Translations under genes and position numbers: made by a program
NCBI GenBank assembly: GCA_025360005.1
Contig: JANYDA010000009.1
Location: 1-64,000, forward strand
Origin: Fibrobacteria bacterium
Lineage (GTDB): Bacteria; Fibrobacterota; Fibrobacteria; UBA11236
Length of the DNA stretch: 64,000 bases
Direction of reading: 5' to 3'
Notes under the pieces: model-generated
The model's database searches: none
The model's input: only the letters and a program-made list of their open reading frames with translations
Told to the model about the DNA's origin: nothing
Shown: positions 1 to 8,886 of the stretch, piece after piece
How the letters are laid out: every line of letters starts with the position of its first letter
Position numbering within the stretch: the stretch's first letter is position 1

Positions 1-87
1 ACCCTGTCCCGGGTGGCTGACCATTCCATCCACCGGCTCGCTGAGCTGACGCCCCGAGCCTTCAAGCTTCGCTCAATACCTGCCTGA
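1..87 (+). CDS. IS66-family transposase, C-terminal end (partial at window edge)
   Basis: Frame 1 is open from the first base to a TGA at 85-87. The 28 visible residues include the run RVADHSIHRLAELTPRAF. This resembles the extreme C-terminus of IS66 TnpC transposases, which typically read like RV.xHP..RIAELTPR.W. The rest of the gene lies left of the window, so whether the transposase is intact cannot be judged. The identification rests on one short motif remembered from the family. Confidence 0.55.
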   Translation, partial: TLSRVADHSIHRLAELTPRAFKLRSIPA

Positions 88-139
88 TCCGGTAATCACG
101 ATGCCGCCCTTGAACAAGGGTGGGGCGTGGAACGGTTAC
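88..139 (+). mobile_element. putative right end of the IS66-type element
   Basis: Just after the transposase stop comes a short GC-rich tail ending in GGAACGGTTAC at 129-139. Read inwards this starts GTAACCGTTCC, and IS66 elements usually begin with GTAA. The boundary is therefore placed at about 139. The other end is outside the window, so neither the inverted repeat nor the expected 8-bp target duplication can be confirmed. Confidence 0.3.
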
Positions 140-293
140 GGAACTCCTTTTCAAGTATACGAAGAGCAAAATTATTCTCTCTCTGATACAGGTTACCATC
201 AAGGTTGTGCCAACATCTACTGAATCATATTCACTTCAAAATTCCGTTTGGAATCGTTCTGTCCCTGATCTTTGACAAGCTTCATATTTTAAA

Positions 294-482
294 ATGGGTC
301 GAATGAAAATAATCAAAGAGGCTGATAGCTATTATCTTGAGGAAAACGGTCACCGGATACTTCTTCTGAACCCGGAGTTAAAGCTATTCCGTCTCATGCA
401 GCCCATGGACAGGAAAGCAATGGTACGTAGAAGGGCAATTGAAAAATTGAAAGTGAATATCAATGACCAGAAGCTACCCTAA
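294..482 (+). CDS. hypothetical small basic protein
   Basis: A 62-residue frame, or 59 residues if the in-frame ATG at 303 is used. No good Shine-Dalgarno sequence precedes either start. The product is charged and basic (KKx and RRR clusters) with no signal peptide or membrane segment. I do not recognise a family. It sits in AT-richer DNA between an IS66 relic and another orphan small gene, which fits an accessory margin. It may not be a real gene. Confidence 0.4.
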   Translation: MGRMKIIKEADSYYLEENGHRILLLNPELKLFRLMQPMDRKAMVRRRAIEKLKVNINDQKLP

Positions 483-670
483 TTCTTACCACCTTCCAGT
501 TACCATCAGTTGAATGGAATTTTATTATTCCTGAATGAGCCAGAGGTTTTAATGCCGAACCGGTTTTGATTCGGGAATTCCCGTTTCTTTATCTTCAAAC
601 CTAAAGTGAAACCTGAAAATGACGATAAAGAATATAGGCCAGAATAAGGCATTCAATCGAAAGAAGAAAT

Positions 671-952
671 ATGAGCATAAGTATTGTCGGATCTTCGCCA
701 GTAGTCTCCAATTCCCAGGCAGTTCCGCCTAAAACCGAAAATGAAGGTGCCCCAATTGAATCCTCAATACAGGCAAAACCCCAAAGTTCCCCGGCAGCGA
801 CAGTTCAGATAAGCAGCGCGGGAAAAAAATTATTCCAAGAGGCTACAGAAACTGCCGCCCAAACTGCCAAGGAAGCTGCAGGTGGAGACCAACAGGCTCA
901 AAGACTCCTTAAAAGCGAATCGGCAGCCAAAGATCATGACCATGGTGGTTAA
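671..952 (+). CDS. hypothetical small protein with VQISSAGKKL motif
   Basis: A 93-residue protein preceded by a purine-rich AAGAAGAAAT ribosome-binding region. Residues 1-45 are Pro/Ser/Gln-rich and probably disordered. The middle contains TVQISSAGKKLFQEA, followed by an Ala/Thr-rich probable helix and a charged tail with DHDH near the C-terminus. A 'TVxISSAGK' segment is common in short uncharacterised bacterial proteins, some encoded near motility genes. No motility gene is present here, so no function is assigned. It has no signal peptide. Confidence 0.5.
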   Translation: MSISIVGSSPVVSNSQAVPPKTENEGAPIESSIQAKPQSSPAATVQISSAGKKLFQEATETAAQTAKEAAGGDQQAQRLLKSESAAKDHDHGG

Positions 953-1240
953 TAGGTATTAAGCCAATTGAAAATTTACGTCTTATCGATTTCGGTTCAA
1001 AAACCCGCTTGACAGTATACTCAAGCCCTCAAATACCCTCGGGGGCTCTCGGGAAGATTTTCAGACCGATCTGCCCTCTGCTGCTGTATGGCCCGGGCCC
1101 ATAAATCGCATCCGATTCGTACTCTAATATTATCGCGGTACATTTGTTAGCCAATATCTATACCCGAAATCTCCACTAGGGTGCCCGGCCGACATTTCTT
1201 AGTTTACTTTCAATAGACTAGAAATGAAAAAAGGACATCC

Positions 1241-1693
1241 ATGATCAGATTTAAATCCCCGATTCCGCTAATCACCCTCGGACTATTTCTCGGATTCAGT
1301 CAAACAATGGCCAAGGCCGCTTGTCCAGAGGCTGTTCTGGGTGCTGTAGAAAAGGCCTATACTGGGCCAAAGGTATTTTCGTGCCTCAAGGAAAAGGAAA
1401 AAGGAGTAGTCCAGTTCGAGGTCAAGCTTAAAACCAAATCCGGAAATAAATTGGAAATCGACGTCAGTCCAGAAGGAAGTATCAAACTTGTCGAGGAGAG
1501 CGTTGCACTAGACTCGATTCCACAACCCGTTTTATCTGCTTTCAACGCAAAATATTCCAAAGTGAGGATCAAGGCATGCGTGAGGCAGACTAAGGCAGAA
1601 GGATCATTAACATACGAAATCGCGTTTAAAAATCGAGGTAAGAATCACGAAGTCACACTCAAGGAGGATGGGACATACGTCGAAGTGGAATAA
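1241..1693 (+). CDS. secreted PepSY-like domain protein
   Basis: A 150-residue protein with a Sec signal peptide (MIRFKSP... hydrophobic ...MAKAA, cleavage near residue 27) and an AAGGA ribosome-binding site 5 nt before the ATG. The mature part holds two related segments that look like the PepSY-like/BLIP-like fold: an amphipathic helix (PEAVLGAVEKAY; PQPVLSAFNAKY) followed by Cys, then paired strands with a G-D/E turn (LEIDVSPEGSIKLVEE; HEVTLKEDGTYVEVE). The predicted location is periplasmic. Such domains are usually thought to be inhibitory or ligand-binding. No partner gene is next to it, and an IS element begins 77 bp downstream. Confidence 0.7.
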   Translation: MIRFKSPIPLITLGLFLGFSQTMAKAACPEAVLGAVEKAYTGPKVFSCLKEKEKGVVQFEVKLKTKSGNKLEIDVSPEGSIKLVEESVALDSIPQPVLSAFNAKYSKVRIKACVRQTKAEGSLTYEIAFKNRGKNHEVTLKEDGTYVEVE

Positions 1694-1770
1694 AGAAAGC
1701 TCGGCATGGATTTACGCCTTCAACGCGGAGTGTTTTCTGCTCTGCTTTTTCATCTCGTACACTCCTATTT

Positions 1771-3240
1771 CTACTGTGTCATATAAAAAGTACGAGGAGG
1801 GAGATTGGCGGAGCAGCAAGCCGGACAGAACTTCAGAGTTTGCACCAGGGAGCGCGCCAGGAGGATGCGCAGCGTCGCGATGGAGTAGGGGTTATGCCGC
1901 TCGGGTCTTGGGGGCGGCATTTCCTCGGGGCTTATAGGACTTGGGCAAGACGGGCGACTGTAGACGCTTCGGATCCGGTCCAGGGGGGAAAAGGCCGCGC
2001 TCGGCGACCAGGAAGGCATATGCCGCGATGCATAAACTCCCATGGTGATGAAAACCCCTCCATCCCCTCCCTTCAAAATGGGACAACCCTAACTCACTTT
2101 TGAGCTCCTGATAATCGCGCTCGATTCGCCAACGGCCCTTGAGCGTGGAGACCAGGTCACGGAGCGATGTGTTTTTCGGGAGATTCGAGAGAAAATATTT
2201 CGTCGGCTCGCTCTCTCCTTGGGGCCATTCCACGATGAACCACTCTTCCGGATGAGGCTCGCTCCGCCGAGAGTCCCGGTGGGACGCACGGACCCTGAGA
2301 GCGGCGAATCGGGAGCGTAGAAGGCCTTTGGCTCCTTCACGCCATGTCACTGTCTTGTAGCGCCGCGGTTTCATGTGGATGGCGACCTGTTTCAAGGACA
2401 GCGGGGAACGCCCTTCTTCCCGTCGGAGCCGGGTACGAGGACGTCCTCTTTTTCCAGAGCCTTGTGGGACCGGCGGGGGACCCTCGCCCGAAATCCAGAC
2501 GGCGGTTTGGCTCTGAACTCCCACGGCATAGGAGAATTCCATCTCCTTTAGGGCCGTCCGAAAGGCCGTGTCGTTGCCATAGCCCGCATCGGCCAGAACA
2601 ATGCCTCGTTCCACGTTCCTCGGAAGCGCTTTCAAAAGGTCCAAAGCGATTTGGGGCTTGGTCTTGAACACCACCTCCTCCGGAACGCCGGCTCTTTCCC
2701 TTCGCTTTGCATCCTGGGCCCATTCCTGGGGAAGATAAAGCCGGTAGGCAATGGGCAAGGAGTAGTCCGGGGTCGCCAGGGACCATGAGACAGCGGCCTG
2801 GCAGTTGTCCTGCTTGCCGAGCCGCCCACAATATTGCCGCGCGACGCCCACCGAATGCACACCTTTCTTGGGAAAGGTGGTGTCATCGAGGATGAGCCAG
2901 CCTGTTTTCGCACGCGAAAAAAGTGCTCGGCAATGCGCATAGGCGCCGGCCAAGAGGTCCGCGTCGGACCAGTCGGCATTGGCGACAAAGTGATGGAGGG
3001 ACTGATGCTTGGCAACGGGATGCAAAGGATCCAGGCGGGCCGCCAAGGGTTCGATGCTTTTACGGAGGCTATCGGAGTATAAGCCATGGCAATACTCTCG
3101 AAGGGGTCTCGCGCGATCGGCATGCCCCAAGACTAAGGACAATCGTTCCATGTACTGTTCAAAGCGCCGGAGAAGGTCGGAAGCCATGCCATAAAATACC
3201 TTCACCCGCCAATTTTTGCAAGATATTTATGACACAGTAG
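1771..3240 (-). mobile_element. IS701-family insertion sequence, apparently complete
   Basis: A 1470-bp element bounded by inverted repeats. The left end CTACTGTGTCATA (1771-1783) is matched perfectly by its reverse complement at 3228-3240. A second shared block, ATTGGCGG, occurs inside both ends at slightly different spacing. It carries one intact DDE transposase gene on the minus strand. The flanking four bases (ATTT and AACT) do not form a clear direct duplication, so the target site is either lost, altered, or the true boundary differs by a few bases. Confidence 0.8.
1892..3205 (-). CDS. IS701-family DDE transposase
   Basis: A 437-residue transposase that fills the IS, with no frameshift. 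RNase-H-like DDE signatures are visible: WLILDDTTFPKKG near residues 103-115 (first Asp), GIVLADAGYGND near 201-212 (second Asp), and GRWRIERDYQELKSELGLSHFEGR near the C-terminus (catalytic Glu region). Length and motif order match IS701 transposases, which cut and paste DNA between short inverted repeats. The start listed is GTG; an ATG at 3187 would remove six residues. Being intact, the element may still be mobile. Confidence 0.9.
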   Translation of the reverse strand: MKVFYGMASDLLRRFEQYMERLSLVLGHADRARPLREYCHGLYSDSLRKSIEPLAARLDPLHPVAKHQSLHHFVANADWSDADLLAGAYAHCRALFSRAKTGWLILDDTTFPKKGVHSVGVARQYCGRLGKQDNCQAAVSWSLATPDYSLPIAYRLYLPQEWAQDAKRRERAGVPEEVVFKTKPQIALDLLKALPRNVERGIVLADAGYGNDTAFRTALKEMEFSYAVGVQSQTAVWISGEGPPPVPQGSGKRGRPRTRLRREEGRSPLSLKQVAIHMKPRRYKTVTWREGAKGLLRSRFAALRVRASHRDSRRSEPHPEEWFIVEWPQGESEPTKYFLSNLPKNTSLRDLVSTLKGRWRIERDYQELKSELGLSHFEGRGWRGFHHHGSLCIAAYAFLVAERGLFPPGPDPKRLQSPVLPKSYKPRGNAAPKTRAA

Positions 3241-3412
3241 AACTATCTGGGTGTACGCAAAATCGGGAAGATCAAAGATCCCAAAATATATAGAAGTGCT
3301 TTTCTCAACTTCAGAGCCGCATAGGGTCCGATGGCTGGGCCTGGACACAAATGTTCCCATCTTTTCCGAAGTTCAAATCTCGACAAGCGGAACTCAGGCC
3401 TAATATACAGGC

Positions 3413-4801
3413 ATGATTCCCACCCTATCGAAATTCCTGCTCTTGCTTCTGGCCGCGGATGCCGCCTATGGAGCCCGCTTCTACGCATCGCCCAACGGCC
3501 GGCGGGACGTTTCCGGATCCGATAAAGCCTCTCCGGCCGCCGCCTCCACAGTGTTGCCGAACCTGAAGGCGGGAGACACGCTGTGGCTGGCCTCCGGGGT
3601 CTATGCCATTCCCTTCGACTCCGCCGCCGAAAACACCCTCACCTTGGCCGCCAAGGGCACTGCCGCTGCGCCCATCGCCGTACTGGCCGACGGTAGCGGA
3701 CGGGCCGTATTCGATTTCTCATACCCGCCCCTGGCTTGGAGGCAAGACGGATTCGGGTTCCGCCTCACCGGCGACTATTGGTCTTTCCGGGGCCTGTCCG
3801 TTACCCGGGCCGGGTACCAAGGCGTATACGTGACCGGTTCGCACAACACCTTTGCGGATTGCGCCTTCTACGAAAACCGCAATTCCGGGATCGAAATAAA
3901 CAAGGGCGGCGCCTACACCACTTTGATCGATTGCGATGCCTACCGCAATTACGATCCCAAGAAATCCGGCAGCATGGCCGACGGTTTCGCGCCCAAGCAG
4001 ACCCAGGGTCCAGGCAACCACCTGATTCGCTGCCGGGCCTGGGAGAATTCCGACGATGGCTTCGATGCTTATGATAGTCCCGATTCGGTGGTGTTCGAAG
4101 GGTGCTGGGCGTTCCGCAACGGCGTGGACATCTGGCGATACGGGGGCTTCGCCGGCAACGGCAACGGCTTTAAGCTGGGAGGAAATTTCAAACCGGCGAA
4201 CCACCGCGCCGTGCGCTGCGTCGCCTTCGGCAATCCCGGCAATGGGTTCGACCAGAACAACAACACCGGCGGTATTACCCTCCTGCACAACCTCGGGTAT
4301 CTCAACGGCCGCAACTTCGCGCTGCCCCAATCCCTGGACGCGGGGCAGCGGCATGTCTTGCAAAACAATGTCAGCCTGAGCGGTACCGTCGACATCAAGA
4401 ACGCCGCTGAAGCGCATAACTCCTGGAACCCGGGACTGGCCGCCGCCGCCGCGGATTTCCAGAGCCTGGATACCACCCTGGCGACGCTGGCGCGGCACGC
4501 CGATGGTTCGATTCCGGAAACGCCCCTGTTCCGCCTGAAGGCGGGCAGCATGCTCATCGATGCGGGAGTCGGGACGGGCTTGGCGTTCATGGGCGCGGCC
4601 CCGGACCTCGGCGCTTTCGAATTCCAATCCGGAACGACGGGGTTATCCTCGCTTCCGCGCGCGGGGGTCGGGGCCGGTCAACGTGCCGGGATCCGGATGG
4701 GACGCGCGGGCATGGCATGGCGCCTGATGCGGGATGCCTCTTCCGGGATCTATTCCGTTTTGGGGGAGTCGGAATGCGGGGGCTGTTCAAAGGGGTTTTG
4801 A
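3413..4801 (+). CDS. secreted pectate lyase, polysaccharide lyase family 9
   Basis: A 462-residue protein with a signal peptide (cleavage near AAYGA, residue 20) and a right-handed parallel beta-helix. The PL9 calcium and catalytic residues are spaced as in the characterised enzyme, which by recollection uses D209, D233, D234, D237 and K273. Here they are D190 (SMADGFAPK), D214, D215 and D218 (NSDDGFDAY), and K254 (GNGFKLGG), giving identical intervals of 24 and 36 residues. The enzyme should cleave polygalacturonate by beta-elimination outside the cell. The last roughly 55 residues (Gly/Arg/Ala-rich, ending ECGGCSKGF) do not belong to the catalytic fold and may be a degenerate anchoring tail. 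No other pectin genes are adjacent. Confidence 0.9.
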   Translation: MIPTLSKFLLLLLAADAAYGARFYASPNGRRDVSGSDKASPAAASTVLPNLKAGDTLWLASGVYAIPFDSAAENTLTLAAKGTAAAPIAVLADGSGRAVFDFSYPPLAWRQDGFGFRLTGDYWSFRGLSVTRAGYQGVYVTGSHNTFADCAFYENRNSGIEINKGGAYTTLIDCDAYRNYDPKKSGSMADGFAPKQTQGPGNHLIRCRAWENSDDGFDAYDSPDSVVFEGCWAFRNGVDIWRYGGFAGNGNGFKLGGNFKPANHRAVRCVAFGNPGNGFDQNNNTGGITLLHNLGYLNGRNFALPQSLDAGQRHVLQNNVSLSGTVDIKNAAEAHNSWNPGLAAAAADFQSLDTTLATLARHADGSIPETPLFRLKAGSMLIDAGVGTGLAFMGAAPDLGAFEFQSGTTGLSSLPRAGVGAGQRAGIRMGRAGMAWRLMRDASSGIYSVLGESECGGCSKGF

Positions 4802-4814
4802 GCGGTGGCGGAAT

Positions 4815-4863
4815 CCTCAATCATGAGGCATGGGGCACCGCGTCCGCGCGGCCCAACGCGGAC
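4815..4863. terminator. hairpins between two convergent genes
   Basis: Two short inverted repeats lie between the convergent lyase and substrate-binding-protein genes: CCTCA/TGAGG (4815-4828, 4-nt loop) and GTCCGCG/CGCGGAC (4842-4863, 8-nt loop). Neither is followed by a T run on either strand, so this is only a weak candidate for bidirectional termination. Confidence 0.25.
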
Positions 4864-4866
4864 ACC

Positions 4867-6171
4867 CTAAACCTCGTAAATCGGCGTTGCCGCGTACGGC
4901 TCCAATTGACATGTATTGTCGGCCGCGTTGTCGGCGACCTCCTCGGGACTTACGCGCGAGAGGATCTTGAAAACATCGTCGTCATCCTTACGTTCCAGGT
5001 TTTCCATCGCCATGTAAACGGACTGCTGCAAATGATGGGTGTTCGGATCCATATAGGCGGCATGATGCTGCAACCGATCGCGGGCAGGAACGCGTAGCCG
5101 CTCCAGCTCCTTGATGACCGCGATATTGTTCACCGTACCTACCCTTTCGACGGCCCGTAAAAGCTCGCGCGTCGCCATGTATCCGTTGTAATACACGTTC
5201 CCGGGAACCCGGATGCGCTCCTGGGGATAGGCGGTTTGGTATTTCCGGACGAATTCCTCGACCCCGGGAAGATCGAATTTGTGGTACCAACAGGTCGCGA
5301 ATATCCCGAACAGGCTCCCCTTGGGCAATCCATAGATATCCGGCCAATCCTGTTGGTTGAATATCCAGGCCGGCTTCTGCTGCAAGCCGAAGTTGGCGGC
5401 CTGGGCCCTCAGGGCTTTCAGGTATACGCCGCAAAACGCGGCGGCCACAGCGTCGGGCTTTTGCTGCTTTATCTTTTCCAGATAGGAGGTGAAATCGAGG
5501 GTGCCCACCGGAACCATCATCTCGCCAATGATTTGGACGCCCCTGGCTTCCGCGGTTTTGCGGACAGCGTGGTTGATTTGCTGCCCCCACTCATAGTCGC
5601 TCGTTAGCAACATCCACTTGTTTCCTACGGAATGGGTGGCGTTCTTGACGATGGCCCGCCCGAAATTGTTTCCGTTCCCATCCCACATGAATTTTACGCG
5701 ATGGCAGCCGGCCCCGGATCCGCTCGGGGAACTCGAGTTGGTATCCAGGTAAATGGTGCCGTATTTTTGCGCGACCCGGGCGATGGAATTCGACACCCCT
5801 GAGCTCACGGCTCCCACCAGGAAATTGCATTCATAACGCGCGATCATTTTTTCCGCCACCCGGGATCCGGTCGCGCTGTCGGTTTCGGTGTCCTGATGGA
5901 TCCATTGGACTTTCCGCCCCAGCACCCCGCCGCGCTCATTGCATTCGGAAATGGCCATGCGTATCCCCAGCATCTCACTGGCCCCGCTGTTGGCGTACTG
6001 GCCGCTCGCATCGGTGGTGATGCCGATGGTGATGGGCTTGTCCCGACTGGAGGCATAAACGCGCTGGAATGCCCCAGGTCCCAAAATCGCCGTTCCCAGG
6101 CCGGCCCCGGCCCATCGCAAGGAATTATGACAGAAATCACGCCGAGTCAAACTCCTTTTCCTATCCGCCAT
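4867..6171 (-). CDS. Tat-exported ABC-type substrate-binding protein (Leu/Ile/Val-urea-amide type)
   Basis: A 434-residue periplasmic binding protein of the Peripla_BP_6 (LivJ/AmiC/UrtA-like) fold. The start chosen is the ATG at 6171, which has GGGGAGG 6 nt upstream. The N-terminus carries a twin-arginine signal (SLTRRDFCHNS, then a hydrophobic AGAGLGTAILG segment). The mature protein opens with ITIGITTDASGQYANSGASEMLGIRMAI, typical of the family's first strand and ligand loop. The ligand cannot be read from sequence; amides, urea or branched-chain amino acids are candidates. No permease or ATPase gene is nearby. It is divergent from a membrane sensor kinase, so it may serve as a sensory ligand carrier. 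Confidence 0.85.
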   Translation of the reverse strand: MADRKRSLTRRDFCHNSLRWAGAGLGTAILGPGAFQRVYASSRDKPITIGITTDASGQYANSGASEMLGIRMAISECNERGGVLGRKVQWIHQDTETDSATGSRVAEKMIARYECNFLVGAVSSGVSNSIARVAQKYGTIYLDTNSSSPSGSGAGCHRVKFMWDGNGNNFGRAIVKNATHSVGNKWMLLTSDYEWGQQINHAVRKTAEARGVQIIGEMMVPVGTLDFTSYLEKIKQQKPDAVAAAFCGVYLKALRAQAANFGLQQKPAWIFNQQDWPDIYGLPKGSLFGIFATCWYHKFDLPGVEEFVRKYQTAYPQERIRVPGNVYYNGYMATRELLRAVERVGTVNNIAVIKELERLRVPARDRLQHHAAYMDPNTHHLQQSVYMAMENLERKDDDDVFKILSRVSPEEVADNAADNTCQLEPYAATPIYEV

Positions 6172-6239
6172 GGCGTCCTCCCCACGCCAATTTATTAACT
6201 TCAAGGCTGTTGGGGCGAAAAGCTAATTCCCGGGTCAAA

Positions 6240-8144
6240 GTGCACCATCTTATCCCCTTCCTCATTCCGGCGGTCTTGCTGCTGTCACCTGCAGTTGACG
6301 GGGCAGCCAACACGCTTACGGATGAGAAAATCATCGCCTTTCCCGGAAGCAATGCGGGCATCCTTATGGATTCCACCCGTGCCTTGAGCATTCTCCAGGT
6401 AGCATCACCCGAATATGCGCCGGAATTCCGTAAGAGCCGGGAAACCGTTCCCAATCTCGGATATACCCGCTCCGCAGTCTGGATCCGCTTCACGGTAAAG
6501 AATCTCACCTTTACCGATCTTTGGGTGCTCCAGGCGGCTTTCCCGGACATGGACAACGTGGAACTTTATACCGGGGATGCGTCCGATTGGGAAGTCCGGG
6601 AATCGGGCCATCTGTTGCCCTTCTCCGCCAGGAAGATCGTCAATCGAAACCTTTTGTTCTACCTCTCCCTGCCCTTCGGCAAGGAAAAAACCTTTTACCT
6701 GCGGTATCAAAACCGCATGGGAATGACTATTCCCCTCCGGCTCTATTCTTCCCAGCAATACCAGACCTATGCCTTGGGAGAGCAACTGGTATTCGGGATT
6801 TTCTTCGGGTTCATGCTGGTCTTGACGCTGTATAACCTGATCCTCTACATCAAAGTCCGCGAGTCCGGATACCTATACTACTTCATGTACGTTACGGGCT
6901 ACGGACTCTTCCAGTTCAGCCTGTATGGGCTCGCCTACCAATACCTGTGGCCCGATTGGACCCGGTGGGACAACCACAACATCCCGTTTTTCCTGGCGTT
7001 CGCCTTCGCCTGCCGGATACCCTTTACCATGTCCGTGTTGGATAGCAAAGGGAATGCGCCGCGATGGCACAGAGTGCTGAAAGGATTGCTGCCCGTTCCC
7101 ATCCTTTTCGCCGCCTACCAAGGTTTGCAGATTTTGGGATGGTTGCCGCCCGCGCTGGCCTTGGGTCCCGGGGCCGCCCTGGGGGCTTCGGCGCTTTATT
7201 TCTCCGCCTTCACCGTCGCCGTTTTCATGATCAATGTCCGATGCTTGGGGAAAAAGGTCCCGGCCGCCAGGACCTTCATGATCGCCTGGATTTTCATGGT
7301 GTCCGGGTTGATCCTATACGCCTTTAAATGCCTGGGCTTGCTGCCTTCAAATACTTTTAGCGAATACAGCATCCTATTCGGCACCGTGGGGGAAATGTGC
7401 CTCCTCTTCATCGGGTTGGGGGAGCGCATCCAGGCCATAAAATCCGAAGCGCAGGAAAAGCATCGGCGCCAGCAGGCGGCCGTCCATGCCTTCCAGGAAG
7501 AGCAGATACGATCAATGCGATTGGAGTTGGAACTGATCAAAGCCAACATCCATCCCCATTTCATTTTCAATTCGATCAATGCCGCCACCATGTGGATCCG
7601 GGAGGATCCCGGGACCGCGGAAAGACTGCTGCATGCCTTGGCCAGGGAATTGAAGCAGCTCCTGAAAATCGTCGGCGAAAAGGTCATTCCCATCAGCGAG
7701 GAAATCCGGATATGCCGGATGCATTTGGAAGTGATGAGTTTGCGCCATGACAAGAATTTCGCCCTGCGGCTTGAGGGTATCGAAGACGAGGAAAAGATCC
7801 CTCCCATGGTTTTCCATACCTTGGTGGAAAACGGGCTGACCCATGGTTATGCCGGCAGGGATGAGGGCGTATTCATTCTGAGCAGGCGCGAGGATGAAGG
7901 TAAAATCCATTTCACCCTTTATAACGACGGCAATGGCGACGTTGCCGGGAATAAGAATACCGAGTCCGGCGGACTCGGTCTGAAATATGTCCGCGCGCGT
8001 TTGGAAGAAGCCTTTGGAAGGAAATGGCAATTGGATTCGCATGCCGTAGCAGGGGGCTGGTTGGTGACCATTTCCATACAAAAGGGTATGGACACGGATT
8101 CACCGGGGGCGAGGCGTGCTCATCCGCCCGCCCTAGCCAATTAG
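6240..8144 (+). CDS. 7TM-DISM sensor histidine kinase, LytS-type kinase domain
   Basis: A roughly 634-residue membrane kinase. The order is signal-like hydrophobic segment (LIPFLIPAVLLL), extracytoplasmic beta-sandwich (7TMR-DISMED2-like, with YTRSAVWIRFTVKN), seven hydrophobic helices beginning QLVFGIFFGFMLVLTLYNLIL, coiled coil, then a His_kinase/HATPase module. The phosphoacceptor lies in NIHPHFIFNSINAA (His at about residue 440), and the ATP lid is near GGLGLKYVRARLEEAFG. The start is uncertain: GTG 6240 is used because an upstream extension would run into the divergent gene. It should phosphorylate the response regulator 44 bp downstream. Confidence 0.85.
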   Translation: MHHLIPFLIPAVLLLSPAVDGAANTLTDEKIIAFPGSNAGILMDSTRALSILQVASPEYAPEFRKSRETVPNLGYTRSAVWIRFTVKNLTFTDLWVLQAAFPDMDNVELYTGDASDWEVRESGHLLPFSARKIVNRNLLFYLSLPFGKEKTFYLRYQNRMGMTIPLRLYSSQQYQTYALGEQLVFGIFFGFMLVLTLYNLILYIKVRESGYLYYFMYVTGYGLFQFSLYGLAYQYLWPDWTRWDNHNIPFFLAFAFACRIPFTMSVLDSKGNAPRWHRVLKGLLPVPILFAAYQGLQILGWLPPALALGPGAALGASALYFSAFTVAVFMINVRCLGKKVPAARTFMIAWIFMVSGLILYAFKCLGLLPSNTFSEYSILFGTVGEMCLLFIGLGERIQAIKSEAQEKHRRQQAAVHAFQEEQIRSMRLELELIKANIHPHFIFNSINAATMWIREDPGTAERLLHALARELKQLLKIVGEKVIPISEEIRICRMHLEVMSLRHDKNFALRLEGIEDEEKIPPMVFHTLVENGLTHGYAGRDEGVFILSRREDEGKIHFTLYNDGNGDVAGNKNTESGGLGLKYVRARLEEAFGRKWQLDSHAVAGGWLVTISIQKGMDTDSPGARRAHPPALAN

Positions 8145-8187
8145 GATCCGGAAGCATGATCAACGCGAAACCGACGGGGGAATCACG

Positions 8188-8886
8188 ATGCGGATTTTAA
8201 TCGTGGAAGATGAAAAAGTGGCCGCCCGGGGGCTACAGCGCATGGTGGAGAGCATCCTGGGCAAGGAGATAGAGTGGATAGGATGGGAAGCGTCGCTGGA
8301 TGCATCCAAGTCCGCATTGGCAGGAAGTCCCGTCGACATACTATTCCTGGATTTGAATCTCAATGGGGAAAACGGTTTCGAGCTTCTCCAGTGGGCCGCC
8401 GCCGGTTCATTCAACACCATCATCGTCTCGGCCAATGAAGACCAAGCGCTGCGCGCCTTCGAGTATGGCGTCCTTGACTTTGTGCCCAAACCGGTTTCCG
8501 AGGAACGATTGAAAAAAGCGATCAGCAGGGTTAAAGACGCGGATTATTCGGGGAAGCGCGCGAAATACCTGCCCATCCGCAAACCCAAAGGGATAGTCCT
8601 GATACAATTGGAAGAGGTATCCTATTTCCGGGGCGATGGGAACTATGTCGAGATCAAGCTTAAGACCGGGGTTTCCGAGTACCACCGCCAAACCCTCGAA
8701 TCGCTTGCGAAGGTCCTTCCGCTCCAGTTCTCGAGAATCCATCGCTCCTATATCGTCGACAAGAGGGACGTCCATTGCGTGATTTCCCATGGCGGGGGAA
8801 TGTACGATGTCGAGCTGGCGGGGGGCGCGAAATTGCCGCTCAGCAGAATCCATTACAAGGATTTCAAGGATGTGATTTTCGGCTGA
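8188..8886 (+). CDS. LytTR-family response regulator
   Basis: A 232-residue regulator with a GGGGGA ribosome-binding site. Residues 1-120 form a receiver domain: acidic pocket VEDE, phosphoacceptor Asp55 in ILFLDLNLNG, and switch Lys in FVPKPVSEERL. Residues 130-232 form a LytTR DNA-binding domain (VSYFRGDGNYVEI, then FSRIHRSYIVDKRDV). LytTR proteins bind paired direct repeats upstream of targets. It is the evident partner of the preceding kinase. Its targets are unknown; the divergent substrate-binding protein gene is the nearest candidate. Confidence 0.92.
   Translation: MRILIVEDEKVAARGLQRMVESILGKEIEWIGWEASLDASKSALAGSPVDILFLDLNLNGENGFELLQWAAAGSFNTIIVSANEDQALRAFEYGVLDFVPKPVSEERLKKAISRVKDADYSGKRAKYLPIRKPKGIVLIQLEEVSYFRGDGNYVEIKLKTGVSEYHRQTLESLAKVLPLQFSRIHRSYIVDKRDVHCVISHGGGMYDVELAGGAKLPLSRIHYKDFKDVIFG

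Noticed and set aside
3371-3381. GTTCAAATC resembling a tRNA T-loop
   Set aside because: No acceptor stem, anticodon arm or CCA-like 3' end can be built around it.
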